Positions 46,958 to 56,455 of a stretch of 64,000 nt of DNA are shown here, in pieces. The stretch spans positions 434,001 to 498,000 of the forward strand of contig NZ_CP015910.2 in NCBI RefSeq assembly GCF_001676785.2, read 5' to 3'. This DNA comes from Brachyspira hyodysenteriae ATCC 27164. Lineage in GTDB: Bacteria; Spirochaetota; Brachyspiria; Brachyspirales; Brachyspiraceae. A program made the position numbers and the translations under genes. How positions within the stretch are numbered: the first letter of the stretch is position 1; each line of letters opens with the position of its first letter. Below the pieces are notes generated by a model. It worked only from the letters and a program-made list of their open reading frames with translations. It was not told the DNA's origin and made no database searches.

Positions 46958-48364
46958 TTAATTATTAAAGTAAATATTAGAATTATTGAAACATATATTT
47001 TCTATTATACTTCCTAAATATTTAATATCATTAGGAACTTCACCTTTATCTGCCCATTCTCCTATAATATTGCATAATATTCTTCTAAAATATTCATGTC
47101 TTGAATATGATAAGAAACTTCTTGAATCAGTAAGCATTCCTACAAATAAAGCTAATGATCCAGTATTGGCAAGGATTTTTATCTGCTCTTCCATTCCGTC
47201 TCTATTATCACAGAACCACCAAGCAGAACCTAACTGCATTTTTCCTTTTATACTGCCTTCTTGAAAGCATCCCATAAGAGTTGAAAGAGGATAATAATCT
47301 TTATGATTAAGACTATAAAAAATAATTTTAGGTAAGCCTCCATCATTATTGGCCGTTTTTAATAAAAATGATAATTTTTCTATGATATTAGAATCTCCCA
47401 CTGAATCATAACCTGTATCAGCACCTAATTTTTTAAACATTACTTCATTATTATTCCTCATAGCGGAAATATGTATTTGCATAACTAAATTTGATTCTTT
47501 ATATTTTTTTATTAATTTTATAAGAATATATGTTTTATATTTTTCTATATCTTCAAAATTTAATGATTCTTTGTTCATAGCCTTTTTAAAAATAGCATCA
47601 ATATTTTTTTCATCGTCTAAATTGAAAGGTACTATAGATAATGAACAATCACTTGAAACACATCCTAAACTTTTAAAATAATCTATTCTATTATATAAAG
47701 CTTCAGTTAATGAGTTTATATCTTTTATATTTATTTTGCTTGCATTTTCTAGCTTTTTTATATAATCGCTGAAATCAGGCATTTCTATATTTATAGCTTT
47801 ATCAGGTCTAAAAGATGGAACTACTTTCGTATAAATTTTACCTATTTGAGCTTTTCCTTCATTTATTAATTTATGATATTCTAAATTGTCTGTAGGATCA
47901 TCAGTAGTACCTATTGTATGAACTTTAAATTTTTTAAGAATATCTTTTACAGTCATATTTTGTAATTTTTGATTAGCTTTTTCCCATATTGTATCAGCAT
48001 TATCTTCATTAATCACTTCATGAATATCAAAGTATCTTTGAAGCTCCAAGTGACTCCAATGATAAAGAGGATTTCCTATTAAATTAGGAACTGTTTTTAC
48101 CCAAGCAATAAACTTATCATAATCGGATGCATCGCCTGTTATAAATTTTTCATCTATACCATTAGCCCTCATCATTCTCCATTTATAGTGATCTCCATAA
48201 AGCCAAATCTCTGTTATATTTTTAAATTTTTTATTTTCAGCAATTTCTTTTGGATTTAAATGACAATGATAATCAAATATAGGACATTTGCAAGCATAAT
48301 TATAAAAAAGTGTTTTTGCTGTTTCATTATATAATAAAAAATCTTTATCCATAAAAGTTTTCAT
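46958..48364 (-). CDS. uxaC: Glucuronate isomerase
   Basis: Converts D-glucuronate to D-fructuronate (also galacturonate to tagaturonate). The 468-residue amidohydrolase-fold sequence has the family opening FLLYNETAKTLFYNYACKCPIFDYHCHLNPKEIAENK with the HxH, the central GTTDDPTDNLEYH, VVPSFRPDKAI, LVMQIHISAMRNNN and the C-terminal LVGMLTDSRSFLSYSRHEYFRRIL. TAGGAGG precedes the ATG. It lies 78 bp after uxuA, and that gap holds a terminator-like hairpin, so its level may differ from uxuA. Confidence 0.96.
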   Translation of the reverse strand: MKTFMDKDFLLYNETAKTLFYNYACKCPIFDYHCHLNPKEIAENKKFKNITEIWLYGDHYKWRMMRANGIDEKFITGDASDYDKFIAWVKTVPNLIGNPLYHWSHLELQRYFDIHEVINEDNADTIWEKANQKLQNMTVKDILKKFKVHTIGTTDDPTDNLEYHKLINEGKAQIGKIYTKVVPSFRPDKAINIEMPDFSDYIKKLENASKINIKDINSLTEALYNRIDYFKSLGCVSSDCSLSIVPFNLDDEKNIDAIFKKAMNKESLNFEDIEKYKTYILIKLIKKYKESNLVMQIHISAMRNNNEVMFKKLGADTGYDSVGDSNIIEKLSFLLKTANNDGGLPKIIFYSLNHKDYYPLSTLMGCFQEGSIKGKMQLGSAWWFCDNRDGMEEQIKILANTGSLALFVGMLTDSRSFLSYSRHEYFRRILCNIIGEWADKGEVPNDIKYLGSIIENICFNNSNIYFNN

Positions 48365-48387
48365 AATATTTCCTCCTATAAAATAAA

Positions 48388-48424
48388 AGCAATACTTTTA
48401 TAAAATATTATTATAAAAGTATTG
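48388..48424 (-). terminator. Intra-operon terminator-like hairpin between uxuA and uxaC
   Basis: A perfect 13-bp stem GCAATACTTTTAT/ATAAAAGTATTGC (48388-48400, 48412-48424). On the minus strand it is followed by TTTTATTTTAT and then the uxaC ribosome site, so it can end or attenuate the transcript. Confidence 0.75.
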
Positions 48425-48442
48425 CAAGGAATATATATCTAA

Positions 48443-49510
48443 TTATTTACCCATCTTTTCTATAGCTTCCCATAAGCCTTGTAAATAAACTGCTCCTAAT
48501 GCTCTGTCATAAAGTCCGTATCCAGGCATAGATACTTCATCCCATATAGCTCTTCCATGATCCGGTCTGAATGGACCTTCAAAACCTATATCATAAAATG
48601 CTTTCATAATAGCAAACATATCCATAGATCCGTCGCTTGATAAGTGAGCTGCTTCTTGGAATTTACCTGGTGCTGTATGCTCTAAATTTCTTACATGAGC
48701 AAAGAAAATTTTGCCTTTTAAACTTCTTATTATATCAGGTATATCATTTTTAGGATTAGAGCCCAAAGAACCAGCACATAATGTTATGCCGTTACAAGGA
48801 CTATTAACACTATTAACCATTCTTAATATATTTTCTTTATTGACTATTATTCTAGGAAGTCCGAATACAGGCCAAGCAGGATCATCAGGGTGTATAGCCA
48901 TTTTTATATTGTATTTTTCACATGTAGGCATTATGGCAGTTAAGAAATATTTTAAATTTTCAAATAACTTTTCATCATCAATACCTTTATACATTTCAAA
49001 AAGTTCTTTTAATCTGCTTAATCTTTCAGGCTCCCAACCAGGAAGGACAAAACCATTAGAATTTGAATCAATTTGCTCAAACATTTTCTGAGGATCTATT
49101 TTATCTATTATATCCTGATCATAAGATAAAACAGTAGAGCCGTCAGGTCTTACTTTAGCTAAATCGCTTCTAGTCCAATCAAATACAGGCATGAAATTAT
49201 AACATACTAAATTAATTCCCTCTTTACCTAAAACTTCTAATGTTTTTATGTAATTTTCTATATATTTATCTCTGCTTGGAAGTCCTATTTTTATATCATC
49301 ATGTATATTTACGCTTTCTATACCATATATTTTTAATCCGGCATCTTCTACTTCTTTTTTTATAGCTTTTACATCTTCTTCTTTCCAAGCATCTCCCACT
49401 TTACTATCATATAGAGTTGTTATAACCCCTTTTACTCCTGGTATTTGTCTAATTTGTTTTAGAGTTACAGAATCAAAATTCTTTCCAAACCATCTTAAAG
49501 TCATTATCAT
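48443..49510 (-). CDS. uxuA: Mannonate dehydratase
   Basis: Dehydrates D-mannonate to 2-keto-3-deoxygluconate. The 355-residue TIM-barrel protein has TLRWFGKNFDSVTLKQIRQIPGVKGVITTLYDSKVGDAW, VCYNFMPVFDWTRSDLA, MAIHPDDPAWPVFGLPRIIVN, NGITLCAGSLGSNP, IFFAHVRNLEH and FRPDHGRAIWDE, all standard for UxuA. ATG 49510 is 10 nt from AGGAG; the Met two codons later is an alternative. It lies 25 bp after uxuB. Confidence 0.97.
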   Translation of the reverse strand: MIMTLRWFGKNFDSVTLKQIRQIPGVKGVITTLYDSKVGDAWKEEDVKAIKKEVEDAGLKIYGIESVNIHDDIKIGLPSRDKYIENYIKTLEVLGKEGINLVCYNFMPVFDWTRSDLAKVRPDGSTVLSYDQDIIDKIDPQKMFEQIDSNSNGFVLPGWEPERLSRLKELFEMYKGIDDEKLFENLKYFLTAIMPTCEKYNIKMAIHPDDPAWPVFGLPRIIVNKENILRMVNSVNSPCNGITLCAGSLGSNPKNDIPDIIRSLKGKIFFAHVRNLEHTAPGKFQEAAHLSSDGSMDMFAIMKAFYDIGFEGPFRPDHGRAIWDEVSMPGYGLYDRALGAVYLQGLWEAIEKMGK

Positions 49511-49535
49511 AATAAAAATTCTCCTTCGTTTTTAA

Positions 49536-51161
49536 TTAATTTATATATTTATTCAGACATTCTTTTACAGCATTTTCACTGCATATCATCTCACTGAAAT
49601 ACCTTTCTATTTTTTCTCCAAGATTTATTTCTTTATCATATAAATCAACAGCGAATATAACTTTATTAGAAAGTATAGGCTTTAAATTATTTCCAATACT
49701 CTCTTTATTTTTGAATTGAATATTTTTGATATGTTTTTGTAATTCTTCAAGCATAGGATCAGGGCTTATTTCCATTGTTTTTCCATTATCATCAATACCC
49801 ATTAAATATCTTAGCCAAGCTGCTATAGTTAAAGGTATTGCTATTAATGAAGAAGTATCAAGTCCATTTTTAATGTATGATTTTAAAGTTTCTCCGTATC
49901 TTATAGGAATTTTTTGAGAGGTATCAGTAGCTATTCTTTTTGGTGAATCAGGTATATAAGGATTTACTAAACGCTCTTCAATTACCTCTTTTATAAAATC
50001 TCTTGGGTTTAAAATTTTCGGATCAGCAACTACTTTCATGCCCTCATCATATCCTATTTTCTCAACTAATTTTTTTAATATAGGATCCTTCATTTCTTCA
50101 TAGATAAAATCATAATTGAGTAAGCATCCGAATACTGCTAAAGCTGTATGTAAAGGATTTAAACAGGTTGTAACTTTCATTTTCTCTGATGTTTGAACAG
50201 TTATTCTGTCAGTTACATATACTCCTGCTTTTTCAAATTCTGCTCTTCCATTAGGAAATAAATCTTCGATAACTAAATACTCGGGAACTTCAGCATTAAC
50301 AAAAGCGGCCATATTATTATGTCCTACTTTAAATACTGACATTTCTTCAAGCCCTGTTTCTTCTAATTTTTTTGATATAATTTCAGAAGGTCTAGGAGTG
50401 ATTTTATCAACCATACTTAAAGGAAAAGCAGTTTTTTTATCATCTTCAAGATATTTTATAAAACCTTCATCAGCAAATCCTTTTTTTATCCATTCTTTAG
50501 CTATTTCTATAATAGATGATTTTAATTTATCTCCATTATTTGAACAGTTATCTATACTAAGCATAGCTATAGGATAGGCACCGTTTTTGTATCTTTCTAA
50601 AAGCATAGCAGCAGAGATACTCATAATGTTTTTTGATTTTAGGGGTCCATTATTAATATCTTCTTTAACTGTAATGTTGTAATCGCCGTTTAAATCTTTT
50701 ATAGAGTAACCCTTTTCTGTAATAGTAAAACTTGCTACTTGAAGAGAATTTGATATAAATATTTTTTTTAATTCTTCGTAGCTATTTATAAAATCGGCAT
50801 GTACTACATCAGTTATACTTCCTATAACTTTTTTATCTATATCTCCGCTGCTTTTAATAGATGCTAGAAGAGTGAGATTATCGAAAGGCTTGTAAACTTT
50901 ATTAATCATTTCATAATCATCATCTCTTCCGGCAGCATGCGTATCTATGGCTATTATACCAGTATCTATTATATTATCATTCAAGAGAGTATCTGCTATC
51001 CTTGCTATAAAACCTCTGAATATATTTCCTGCTCCGAAATGAACCCAAGTTGGTTTTTCAGAAGTATTGTTTCTAATCTGCTTTATATCATATTTAGGTA
51101 TTTTTATATCAGCATTTTCAAAAAAAGTTTTATTATTTAGATTTTCTATATTTAGCTTCAT
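49536..51161 (-). CDS. uxuB: Fructuronate reductase (mannitol dehydrogenase family)
   Basis: Reduces D-fructuronate to D-mannonate with NADH. The 541-residue protein belongs to the long-chain mannitol/fructuronate dehydrogenase family: an NAD-binding loop WVHFGAGNIFRGFIARIADTL, then IDNCSNNGDKLK, FPLSMVDKITPRPS, and KVTTCLNPLHTALAVFGCLL carrying the catalytic Lys/Asn/His region. Tagaturonate reductase (UxaB) is related, but the neighbours UxuA and UidA favour fructuronate. It is the first gene of the uxuB-uxuA-uxaC-eda run, behind a promoter and an ATACTAGTAT site. Confidence 0.92.
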   Translation of the reverse strand: MKLNIENLNNKTFFENADIKIPKYDIKQIRNNTSEKPTWVHFGAGNIFRGFIARIADTLLNDNIIDTGIIAIDTHAAGRDDDYEMINKVYKPFDNLTLLASIKSSGDIDKKVIGSITDVVHADFINSYEELKKIFISNSLQVASFTITEKGYSIKDLNGDYNITVKEDINNGPLKSKNIMSISAAMLLERYKNGAYPIAMLSIDNCSNNGDKLKSSIIEIAKEWIKKGFADEGFIKYLEDDKKTAFPLSMVDKITPRPSEIISKKLEETGLEEMSVFKVGHNNMAAFVNAEVPEYLVIEDLFPNGRAEFEKAGVYVTDRITVQTSEKMKVTTCLNPLHTALAVFGCLLNYDFIYEEMKDPILKKLVEKIGYDEGMKVVADPKILNPRDFIKEVIEERLVNPYIPDSPKRIATDTSQKIPIRYGETLKSYIKNGLDTSSLIAIPLTIAAWLRYLMGIDDNGKTMEISPDPMLEELQKHIKNIQFKNKESIGNNLKPILSNKVIFAVDLYDKEINLGEKIERYFSEMICSENAVKECLNKYIN

Positions 51162-51179
51162 AATATATCCTATATTGGT

Positions 51180-51215
51180 ATACTAGTATTTTAATAAAAT
51201 AATATAAATAGTCAA
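51180..51215 (-). promoter_or_regulatory. uxuB promoter with ATACTAGTAT operator
   Basis: On the minus strand TTGACT (51210-51215), 16 bp, TAAAAT (51188-51193). The palindrome ATACTAGTAT (51180-51189) overlaps the end of the -10 box and the transcript start, the same geometry as at 55520. Confidence 0.75.
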
Positions 51216-51228
51216 GTAAAATTCTTGT

Positions 51229-52668
51229 TTATGAATTTTTAGCTTTTATTTCAGCTATAGCTCCCTGTATTTCTTCCATTTTTTCTTTAGTAAGCGGATA
51301 GAATCTCATAGCTATAATATTAAGTACCCATCCAATCATAGGAGCAAAGAATACACAGAACATAGTTACCCAAAAAATAGCTGCAGAATATGGAGTGTCA
51401 GGAGTAGGCTGAGTTTCTTTAAATCCAATCATGGCTATTAATAAACCAACTATAGTAGTGGCAAAAGATGATATGATTTTATCAACACAGCTAAATAATG
51501 TACCCATTAAACCAGGAACATATTTTCCGGATCTGTAAGTTTCATAATCAGCACAGTCAGCAGTCATAGGTATAACTATATTTGTTGAAATTCCAGCAAA
51601 TCCCTGCATAAGTATCCATAATACAATAAACGCTATAGTAAAGAAATTGAGATTTGTAAAGCTCATAGTTTTAGGATCTCCAAATATAAATAATAATGCT
51701 AATAATGCCGCAAAAATTATACATCCTATAGTACCGAATAGAAGTGCCTTTCTCTGTCCTAAACGGCTAGCTACAAATTTCATACCTAATATTATAATAA
51801 TTATACTTGGTATACTATATATAGCAGATACTTCACCGCTAAGTGCATAGTTTCCGCATATTATACCATAAAGCATAACTAAAACTATAGAGTTAGTTTG
51901 TATAGTAACAAAAAGCTTACTTGTAGAAGCGGCAATTACAAGCATTTGTATTGCTCTGTTTTTTCTTATAACAGTCCAATAATCTTTAAATGTAATTAAT
52001 TGCGGCTTTCCAAGTCCGAAATATTCTGTTCTGTCTTTAGTCCATAATCCTATTACAGCCAATGCTGATAAACAACCTGATACAATTATAGTAAATATTA
52101 AGAAAGTATTAAAAAAGTCAGCATTAAAACCGCCGTATTTTGGTATCCATATTTTAGAAACTACAATCTGCATACCGGCAAATAATACAACATTGTAACT
52201 TCCGTCAAATATAGTAAAATAAGGTCTTTGTTTAGGATCATTAGTAAGACAAGTTTGTGCTGATTTTGTAACAACGCATTGTAAAGTATATCCTATAATA
52301 TAAACAGCATAAACTAAAATGAAAAATAATAGCCTCATATTTTGAGGTGCTTTATATACAAATTTGTACATTATTATACAAGATATTATCATTACAATAT
52401 TTCCTGCTACTATAAAAGGTCTATTTTTTCCGAATCTTCCATTTGTTTTATCAAGTAAATACCCTACAAAAGGATCGGTTATGGCATCCCAAATACGCAT
52501 AACTGTAAGTAGTGTAGATACTAAAACTACTCCTAATCCTAACATTCCTGTAGCATAGTATGATATAAAAAACATAAAGAACATATATAAATTTGTTGCA
52601 GTATTGTTAAATGCAAAGAATGCTATTTGCCATATTTTGGCTCTATGATAAGTATTTGTATTATCCAT
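51229..52668 (-). CDS. GPH-family sugar/glucuronide cation symporter
   Basis: A 479-residue inner-membrane symporter of the glycoside-pentoside-hexuronide (MelB/UidB) family with about twelve helices. Diagnostic is MRIWDAITDPFVGYLLDKTNGRFGKNRPFIVAGN near the start (the conserved Asp pair for cation coupling). Later ADCADYETYRSGKYVPGLMGTLFSCVDKI matches the second-half family motif. Given the beta-glucuronidase gene 71 bp upstream it most likely imports beta-glucuronides or glucuronate; this is inferred from context. CGGAGG precedes the start. Confidence 0.92.
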   Translation of the reverse strand: MDNTNTYHRAKIWQIAFFAFNNTATNLYMFFMFFISYYATGMLGLGVVLVSTLLTVMRIWDAITDPFVGYLLDKTNGRFGKNRPFIVAGNIVMIISCIIMYKFVYKAPQNMRLLFFILVYAVYIIGYTLQCVVTKSAQTCLTNDPKQRPYFTIFDGSYNVVLFAGMQIVVSKIWIPKYGGFNADFFNTFLIFTIIVSGCLSALAVIGLWTKDRTEYFGLGKPQLITFKDYWTVIRKNRAIQMLVIAASTSKLFVTIQTNSIVLVMLYGIICGNYALSGEVSAIYSIPSIIIIILGMKFVASRLGQRKALLFGTIGCIIFAALLALLFIFGDPKTMSFTNLNFFTIAFIVLWILMQGFAGISTNIVIPMTADCADYETYRSGKYVPGLMGTLFSCVDKIISSFATTIVGLLIAMIGFKETQPTPDTPYSAAIFWVTMFCVFFAPMIGWVLNIIAMRFYPLTKEKMEEIQGAIAEIKAKNS

Positions 52669-52695
52669 ATTATTATATACCTCCGTTTTGTAAAA

Positions 52696-52725
52696 AGGGC
52701 AGAAAATATTGAAATTTTCTACCCT
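52696..52725 (-). terminator. Intra-operon terminator-like hairpin between uidA and the transporter gene
   Basis: AGGGCAGAAAAT (52696-52707) with ATTTTCTACCCT (52714-52725); the one mismatch becomes a wobble pair only on the minus strand, where TTTTT follows. Confidence 0.72.
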
Positions 52726-52739
52726 AATTTTAATAATGA

Positions 52740-54551
52740 TTATTTTTTGGATTTATAATCTAATGGCAATTTAGTCCATCTGTTTCTTATGTAATGAGCA
52801 ACTGCTTTAGGCTGACGATTTCTTGTGAATATACCTTTTTTATTTCCGTCTACTCTGAATATTCCTTCAGTAGTTTGGAAGTCAGCGAAGTTCCATAATT
52901 GTTCTCCAACTATAAAGTCATAGCTATCAAAAACTTTGAAATTCATTTCATAATATTCGCATTGATATTCTTCAGACCACATAACAGAAGGAAGTTTATG
53001 AACACCTGCATAAGTATCAGCTCCATATTCAGTGAACATAACTGGTTTATTCATGCTAGAATATAAATTCATTTCTTCTCTGAATTTTTCTTCTGACATA
53101 TCTATTTCATAACCGCCTAAGAAATACCATCCATAATATCTATTTAATGTAATCACATCGCATAAATGCATACATTTACATTTTCCAGGTGAAGATGCCT
53201 GAATAGCAGCAAAAGTTTTAGGCAGATTTTGTTTATCCTGACTTTTAGCAAAATTGAATATATCCTCAAAATATGGAACAGCTTCATCTTTTGAAGTATC
53301 AGGCTCATTGAATAAACTCCACATAACAACAGAAGGGTGATTTTTATCTCTTTTGATAAGTTCTTCAACTGCTTTTTTATGTACCTCTTTAGTTTTGTTA
53401 TGTACTTCATCTAAAGAGAAATAATCAGTTTTTGAAGCACCAGGGTTTAGTACTGAACCTACATCAAACATACCTACAGCAGCAACTTCATCTATTATTA
53501 CTATCCCTTCCCTGTCAGCAGCCTGCATTATTTCTTCACTATAAGGATAATGAGATGTTCTAAATGAATTTGCTCCAATCCATTTAATGAGTTCAAAATC
53601 TCTTTTTATAACAGGAGGGTTGTATCCTCTTCCTGCTATTTCACTGTCTTCATGTTTTCCAAATCCTGTAAAGTAGAAAGGTTTTCCATTAATTAAAAAC
53701 TTAGTTCCTTCAACTTTAACAGTTCTTATTCCAAAGTCTAAATAGTATTCATCTATAAGTTCATCACCGTTTTTTATGCAGGCTATGAATTTATATAAAT
53801 AAGAAGCCTTTGGATTCCATAGTTTAGCATTTTTTATAACTATTTTTCCGCTTTTTCCTTCGGCACTTGCAGCTTCATTACCTTCTTCATCAAGTATTTT
53901 AATATATACTTTGTTTTCGCCTGTAGTATGTACTTCATAGTTTACAATTCCGTCACTGCCGTTTACATCTGATACTATATCTATATCATGTATATATTCT
54001 TTATTTGTAACAGTGATTTTTACAGGTCTGTTTAATCCGGCATAGTTAAAGAAGTCAAAAGAAGGCTTAATATATTTTTTGCCTGAAGGTTTAGTTTCAG
54101 TATGTCCGCAAGGTATAGTAGTATTGCTAAGTTCATTATTAACAACTACAACTAATTTATTTTTTTCTCCGAATATGCCTGCTTCATTTACAGGAGCATT
54201 GAAAGGCATAAATCCTCCCACATGAGTACATACTTCTTTTCCATTAATATATACAGTAGCTTCATGAGTTGCACAACCGAATCTTATATTAACATCTTTG
54301 TCTTTCCATTCTGAAGGCAGATAAAATGATGTTTCATACCATACATCTCCTGCATGCTCTCTTATGTTTTTATCTGTAAAAAGATCATTAAAACTAGATG
54401 GTACAGGTATAAATGTAGTGTCTTTAAGTCCGTTAGCATAACCATTTTTTCTGCCTTCATTGTTGGAGTCAATCTTAAATTCCCACATTCCGGATATATC
54501 AACAACTCTTCTTGTTTTGCTTTCTCTAGGATATAACATAGAATTAACCAT
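52740..54551 (-). CDS. uidA: Beta-glucuronidase
   Basis: Hydrolyses beta-D-glucuronides, such as host bile and drug conjugates or glycan fragments, to glucuronate. The 603-residue GH2 enzyme has the sugar-binding jelly-roll (GDVWYETSFYLP, HVGGFMPFNAPV), Ig-like middle domain and TIM barrel. The acid/base is E416 in VVMWSLFNEPD and the nucleophile is E508 in VMFTEYGADT, very close to E413 and E504 of the E. coli enzyme. FRTSHYPYSEE and the late WNFADFQTTEGIFRVDGNKKGIFTRNRQPK (with the N-x-K motif that contacts the carboxylate) support glucuronide over galactoside specificity. No signal peptide, so the enzyme is cytoplasmic. GGAGG lies 11 nt before ATG. Confidence 0.95.
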   Translation of the reverse strand: MVNSMLYPRESKTRRVVDISGMWEFKIDSNNEGRKNGYANGLKDTTFIPVPSSFNDLFTDKNIREHAGDVWYETSFYLPSEWKDKDVNIRFGCATHEATVYINGKEVCTHVGGFMPFNAPVNEAGIFGEKNKLVVVVNNELSNTTIPCGHTETKPSGKKYIKPSFDFFNYAGLNRPVKITVTNKEYIHDIDIVSDVNGSDGIVNYEVHTTGENKVYIKILDEEGNEAASAEGKSGKIVIKNAKLWNPKASYLYKFIACIKNGDELIDEYYLDFGIRTVKVEGTKFLINGKPFYFTGFGKHEDSEIAGRGYNPPVIKRDFELIKWIGANSFRTSHYPYSEEIMQAADREGIVIIDEVAAVGMFDVGSVLNPGASKTDYFSLDEVHNKTKEVHKKAVEELIKRDKNHPSVVMWSLFNEPDTSKDEAVPYFEDIFNFAKSQDKQNLPKTFAAIQASSPGKCKCMHLCDVITLNRYYGWYFLGGYEIDMSEEKFREEMNLYSSMNKPVMFTEYGADTYAGVHKLPSVMWSEEYQCEYYEMNFKVFDSYDFIVGEQLWNFADFQTTEGIFRVDGNKKGIFTRNRQPKAVAHYIRNRWTKLPLDYKSKK

Positions 54552-54600
54552 AAAAATAATTTCCTCCGTAATTCTTAATTAAAATATTTATTTAGCATCA

Positions 54601-55500
54601 TTAATCAAAGAATAATTTTGTTAAATCAATACCAACTTTAAGTTCAAATCCCCATCCATTTTTATTAAATTCAGAATGTCCTATTCCAGCAGCAGACATA
54701 TCTTGCTTGAATATACCGCCGTAGAATAATCTAGGTTCGATAAAGAAAGTCCATTCTTCTAGGAAAAACTGTAAACGAGGATTGAATCTTATCCAATACC
54801 AGTCATTAAATGAAGTTTGAGCACCTGATAATATTTTAAATTGTATTTCAGGTCTTAAAGCGAACCAATCATTGAAGCGCATTTGATAAGCTACTCTGAA
54901 TTCAGTACCGTCATACCAACCTTGATTTAATTTACCTGTATTAGGATCATATTGATTTCCTCTTAAATATATATTCTGCTGAGCCATAAATGTTATAGAA
55001 TGAGATTTGAATGCTGCAACATCAGGAAGTTTTTTATTCAAATACATTACAAATACAAAATCTCCTGTTGAAGTAAAGCCTAAACTGAAAGTATTAAATA
55101 AATACATGTTACCTGTCAATTCGACAGAAGAAAAAGGATTAGAGCTGTTTTTTCCGCTTCTGCTTCCCTCTTTCCAAGTAGGATCATATACGCTTGGATT
55201 ATCAAATTGTGCTTGAAATATAAATCCAAAACCTAACCATGGAGCACTTTTTAATGTCTGCATATAAGTTAATTTTGTGTCAAAATTTTCCATCATTCTT
55301 TTTGCTTTAGGATCTGTTCCCAAACTTGTCAAATCTCCTGAAGCATATTCAATGTAAAAACTTAACATTTTCATTGAACCTGGATACACATTAAAAAACT
55401 GATAAGCAGGATTTGTTTGAGTATTTGCTGCTTGCTGAGCAAATAATGCAGTGCTTGCTAATAATGAAATGGCTAAGATATTAGTTAATAATTTTCTCAT
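54601..55500 (-). CDS. Putative outer-membrane beta-barrel protein of the glucuronide locus
   Basis: Family not recognised. The 299-residue product starts with a clear signal peptide (MRKLLTNILAISLLASTALFAQ). The mature part alternates short amphipathic strands with aromatic residues (SMKMLSFYIEYASGD, LGFGFIFQAQFDNP, GTEFRVAYQMRFNDWFALRPEIQF, FFLEEWTFFIEPRLFYGG) and ends ...KVGIDLTKLFFD with a terminal aromatic, as outer-membrane barrels do. Being first in the transcript with uidA and the GPH symporter, it may be a porin for glucuronides; that is inference. I start at ATG 55500 because the AAAGGAG ribosome site lies in the longer in-frame extension to 55521, which itself overlaps the operator. 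Confidence 0.75.
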   Translation of the reverse strand: MRKLLTNILAISLLASTALFAQQAANTQTNPAYQFFNVYPGSMKMLSFYIEYASGDLTSLGTDPKAKRMMENFDTKLTYMQTLKSAPWLGFGFIFQAQFDNPSVYDPTWKEGSRSGKNSSNPFSSVELTGNMYLFNTFSLGFTSTGDFVFVMYLNKKLPDVAAFKSHSITFMAQQNIYLRGNQYDPNTGKLNQGWYDGTEFRVAYQMRFNDWFALRPEIQFKILSGAQTSFNDWYWIRFNPRLQFFLEEWTFFIEPRLFYGGIFKQDMSAAGIGHSEFNKNGWGFELKVGIDLTKLFFD

Positions 55501-55510
55501 ATATAACTCC

Positions 55511-55556
55511 TTTACTAACATACTAGTATTTTAGTAAAAATAAAATCCAATGTCAA
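55511..55556 (-). promoter_or_regulatory. Promoter and 28-bp operator of the barrel protein-uidA transcript
   Basis: On the minus strand TTGACA (55551-55556), 17 bp, TAAAAT (55528-55533). ATACTAGTAT (55520-55529) is the core of a longer palindrome whose outer arms are TTTACTAA (55511-55518) and TTAGTAAA (55531-55538), with a single mismatched pair. It covers the -10 box. This is the most complete of the three copies. Confidence 0.82.
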
Positions 55557-55674
55557 TAAAAAAGATGATTTTTTTGTAAAAAAGTAATATTCGCTGTTTT
55601 TTTATTTATTTTTTATTGCTTGAAGTTTATTTATAAATGATGTATCTTTTATAAATATGAGAAGACAAACATAT

Positions 55675-55690
55675 AAATTGTGAACAATTT
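55675..55690. promoter_or_regulatory. Inverted repeat upstream of gntR
   Basis: AAATTGT (55675-55681) and ACAATTT (55684-55690) around GA form a perfect inverted repeat 50 bp before the regulator gene. It differs from the ATACTAGTAT sites; a role in control of the regulator is possible. Confidence 0.35.
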
Positions 55691-55739
55691 TTAATAACAA
55701 TGATAAAAAATAATAATTTGAAGGATCTATTTTTACATT

Positions 55740-56450
55740 ATGCCTAAAGCCAAGAATAATAATGCAGATAATTTAATAATATTAGAAAGAGAAGTTAATG
55801 AACCTATAGGTGATTATGCTGTTAGATGTTTGGAATATAATATAATAAATATGACATTGCTTCCTGGCACTTTTATTAGTGAAAAGATAGTAAGTGAGGT
55901 ATTATCTATAAGCAGAACTCCTATAAGAGAGGCTTTCTCCAGACTTGAGAAGATTAATTTGATGGAAATATACCCTCAGAAAGGTACTAGGGTTTCATTG
56001 ATAGATACTAGTATAGTTGAAGAAACTAGTTTTATGAGAATGGTTCTTGAAAAAGAAATCATAAAAATGGTTTGCAAAAATCATACAGAAAAAGATTTAA
56101 AATTATTGAATAAAAATATAGAACAATATGAGAAAAATATAAATACTAATAAATTTTATGAACTTCTTAAATTAGATAATGATTTTCATGAGTTATTATT
56201 TTCAATAGCAGATAAAAAATTAACTTTTAGCTTAATAAGAGATTCTATAAAACATTTTAACAGAGCTAGAATATTTAATATAATGGAAATGGATAGAAAT
56301 AGAACATTAATAGAACATCAGAATATACTTCTTTTTATAAAGGAAAAAAATATAAAAAAACTTATTCCTCTTATGGAAGTACATTTGACTCATGTAAAAG
56401 ATGACATGGTGTTTTTGAAAAATAAATTCCCTGAATATTTTAATAAGTAG
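55740..56450 (+). CDS. GntR family transcriptional regulator, FadR subfamily
   Basis: A 236-residue regulator. The N-terminal winged helix (about 15-80) shows LLPGTFISEKIVSEVLSISRTPIREAFSRLEKINLMEIYPQKGTRVS, the standard GntR recognition region. The C-terminal FCD ligand domain (about 90-230) has FMRMVLEKEIIK, LDNDFHELLFSIADKK and the metal/ligand His pattern ending in LMEVHLTHVKDDM. It is divergent from the barrel protein-uidA transcript and convergent with kdgK. By analogy with UxuR/ExuR it probably represses the glucuronide genes and releases DNA on binding a hexuronate or its product; the effector is not known. AAGGA lies 14 nt before the ATG. Confidence 0.9.
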   Translation: MPKAKNNNADNLIILEREVNEPIGDYAVRCLEYNIINMTLLPGTFISEKIVSEVLSISRTPIREAFSRLEKINLMEIYPQKGTRVSLIDTSIVEETSFMRMVLEKEIIKMVCKNHTEKDLKLLNKNIEQYEKNINTNKFYELLKLDNDFHELLFSIADKKLTFSLIRDSIKHFNRARIFNIMEMDRNRTLIEHQNILLFIKEKNIKKLIPLMEVHLTHVKDDMVFLKNKFPEYFNK

Positions 56451-56455
56451 AGAAT

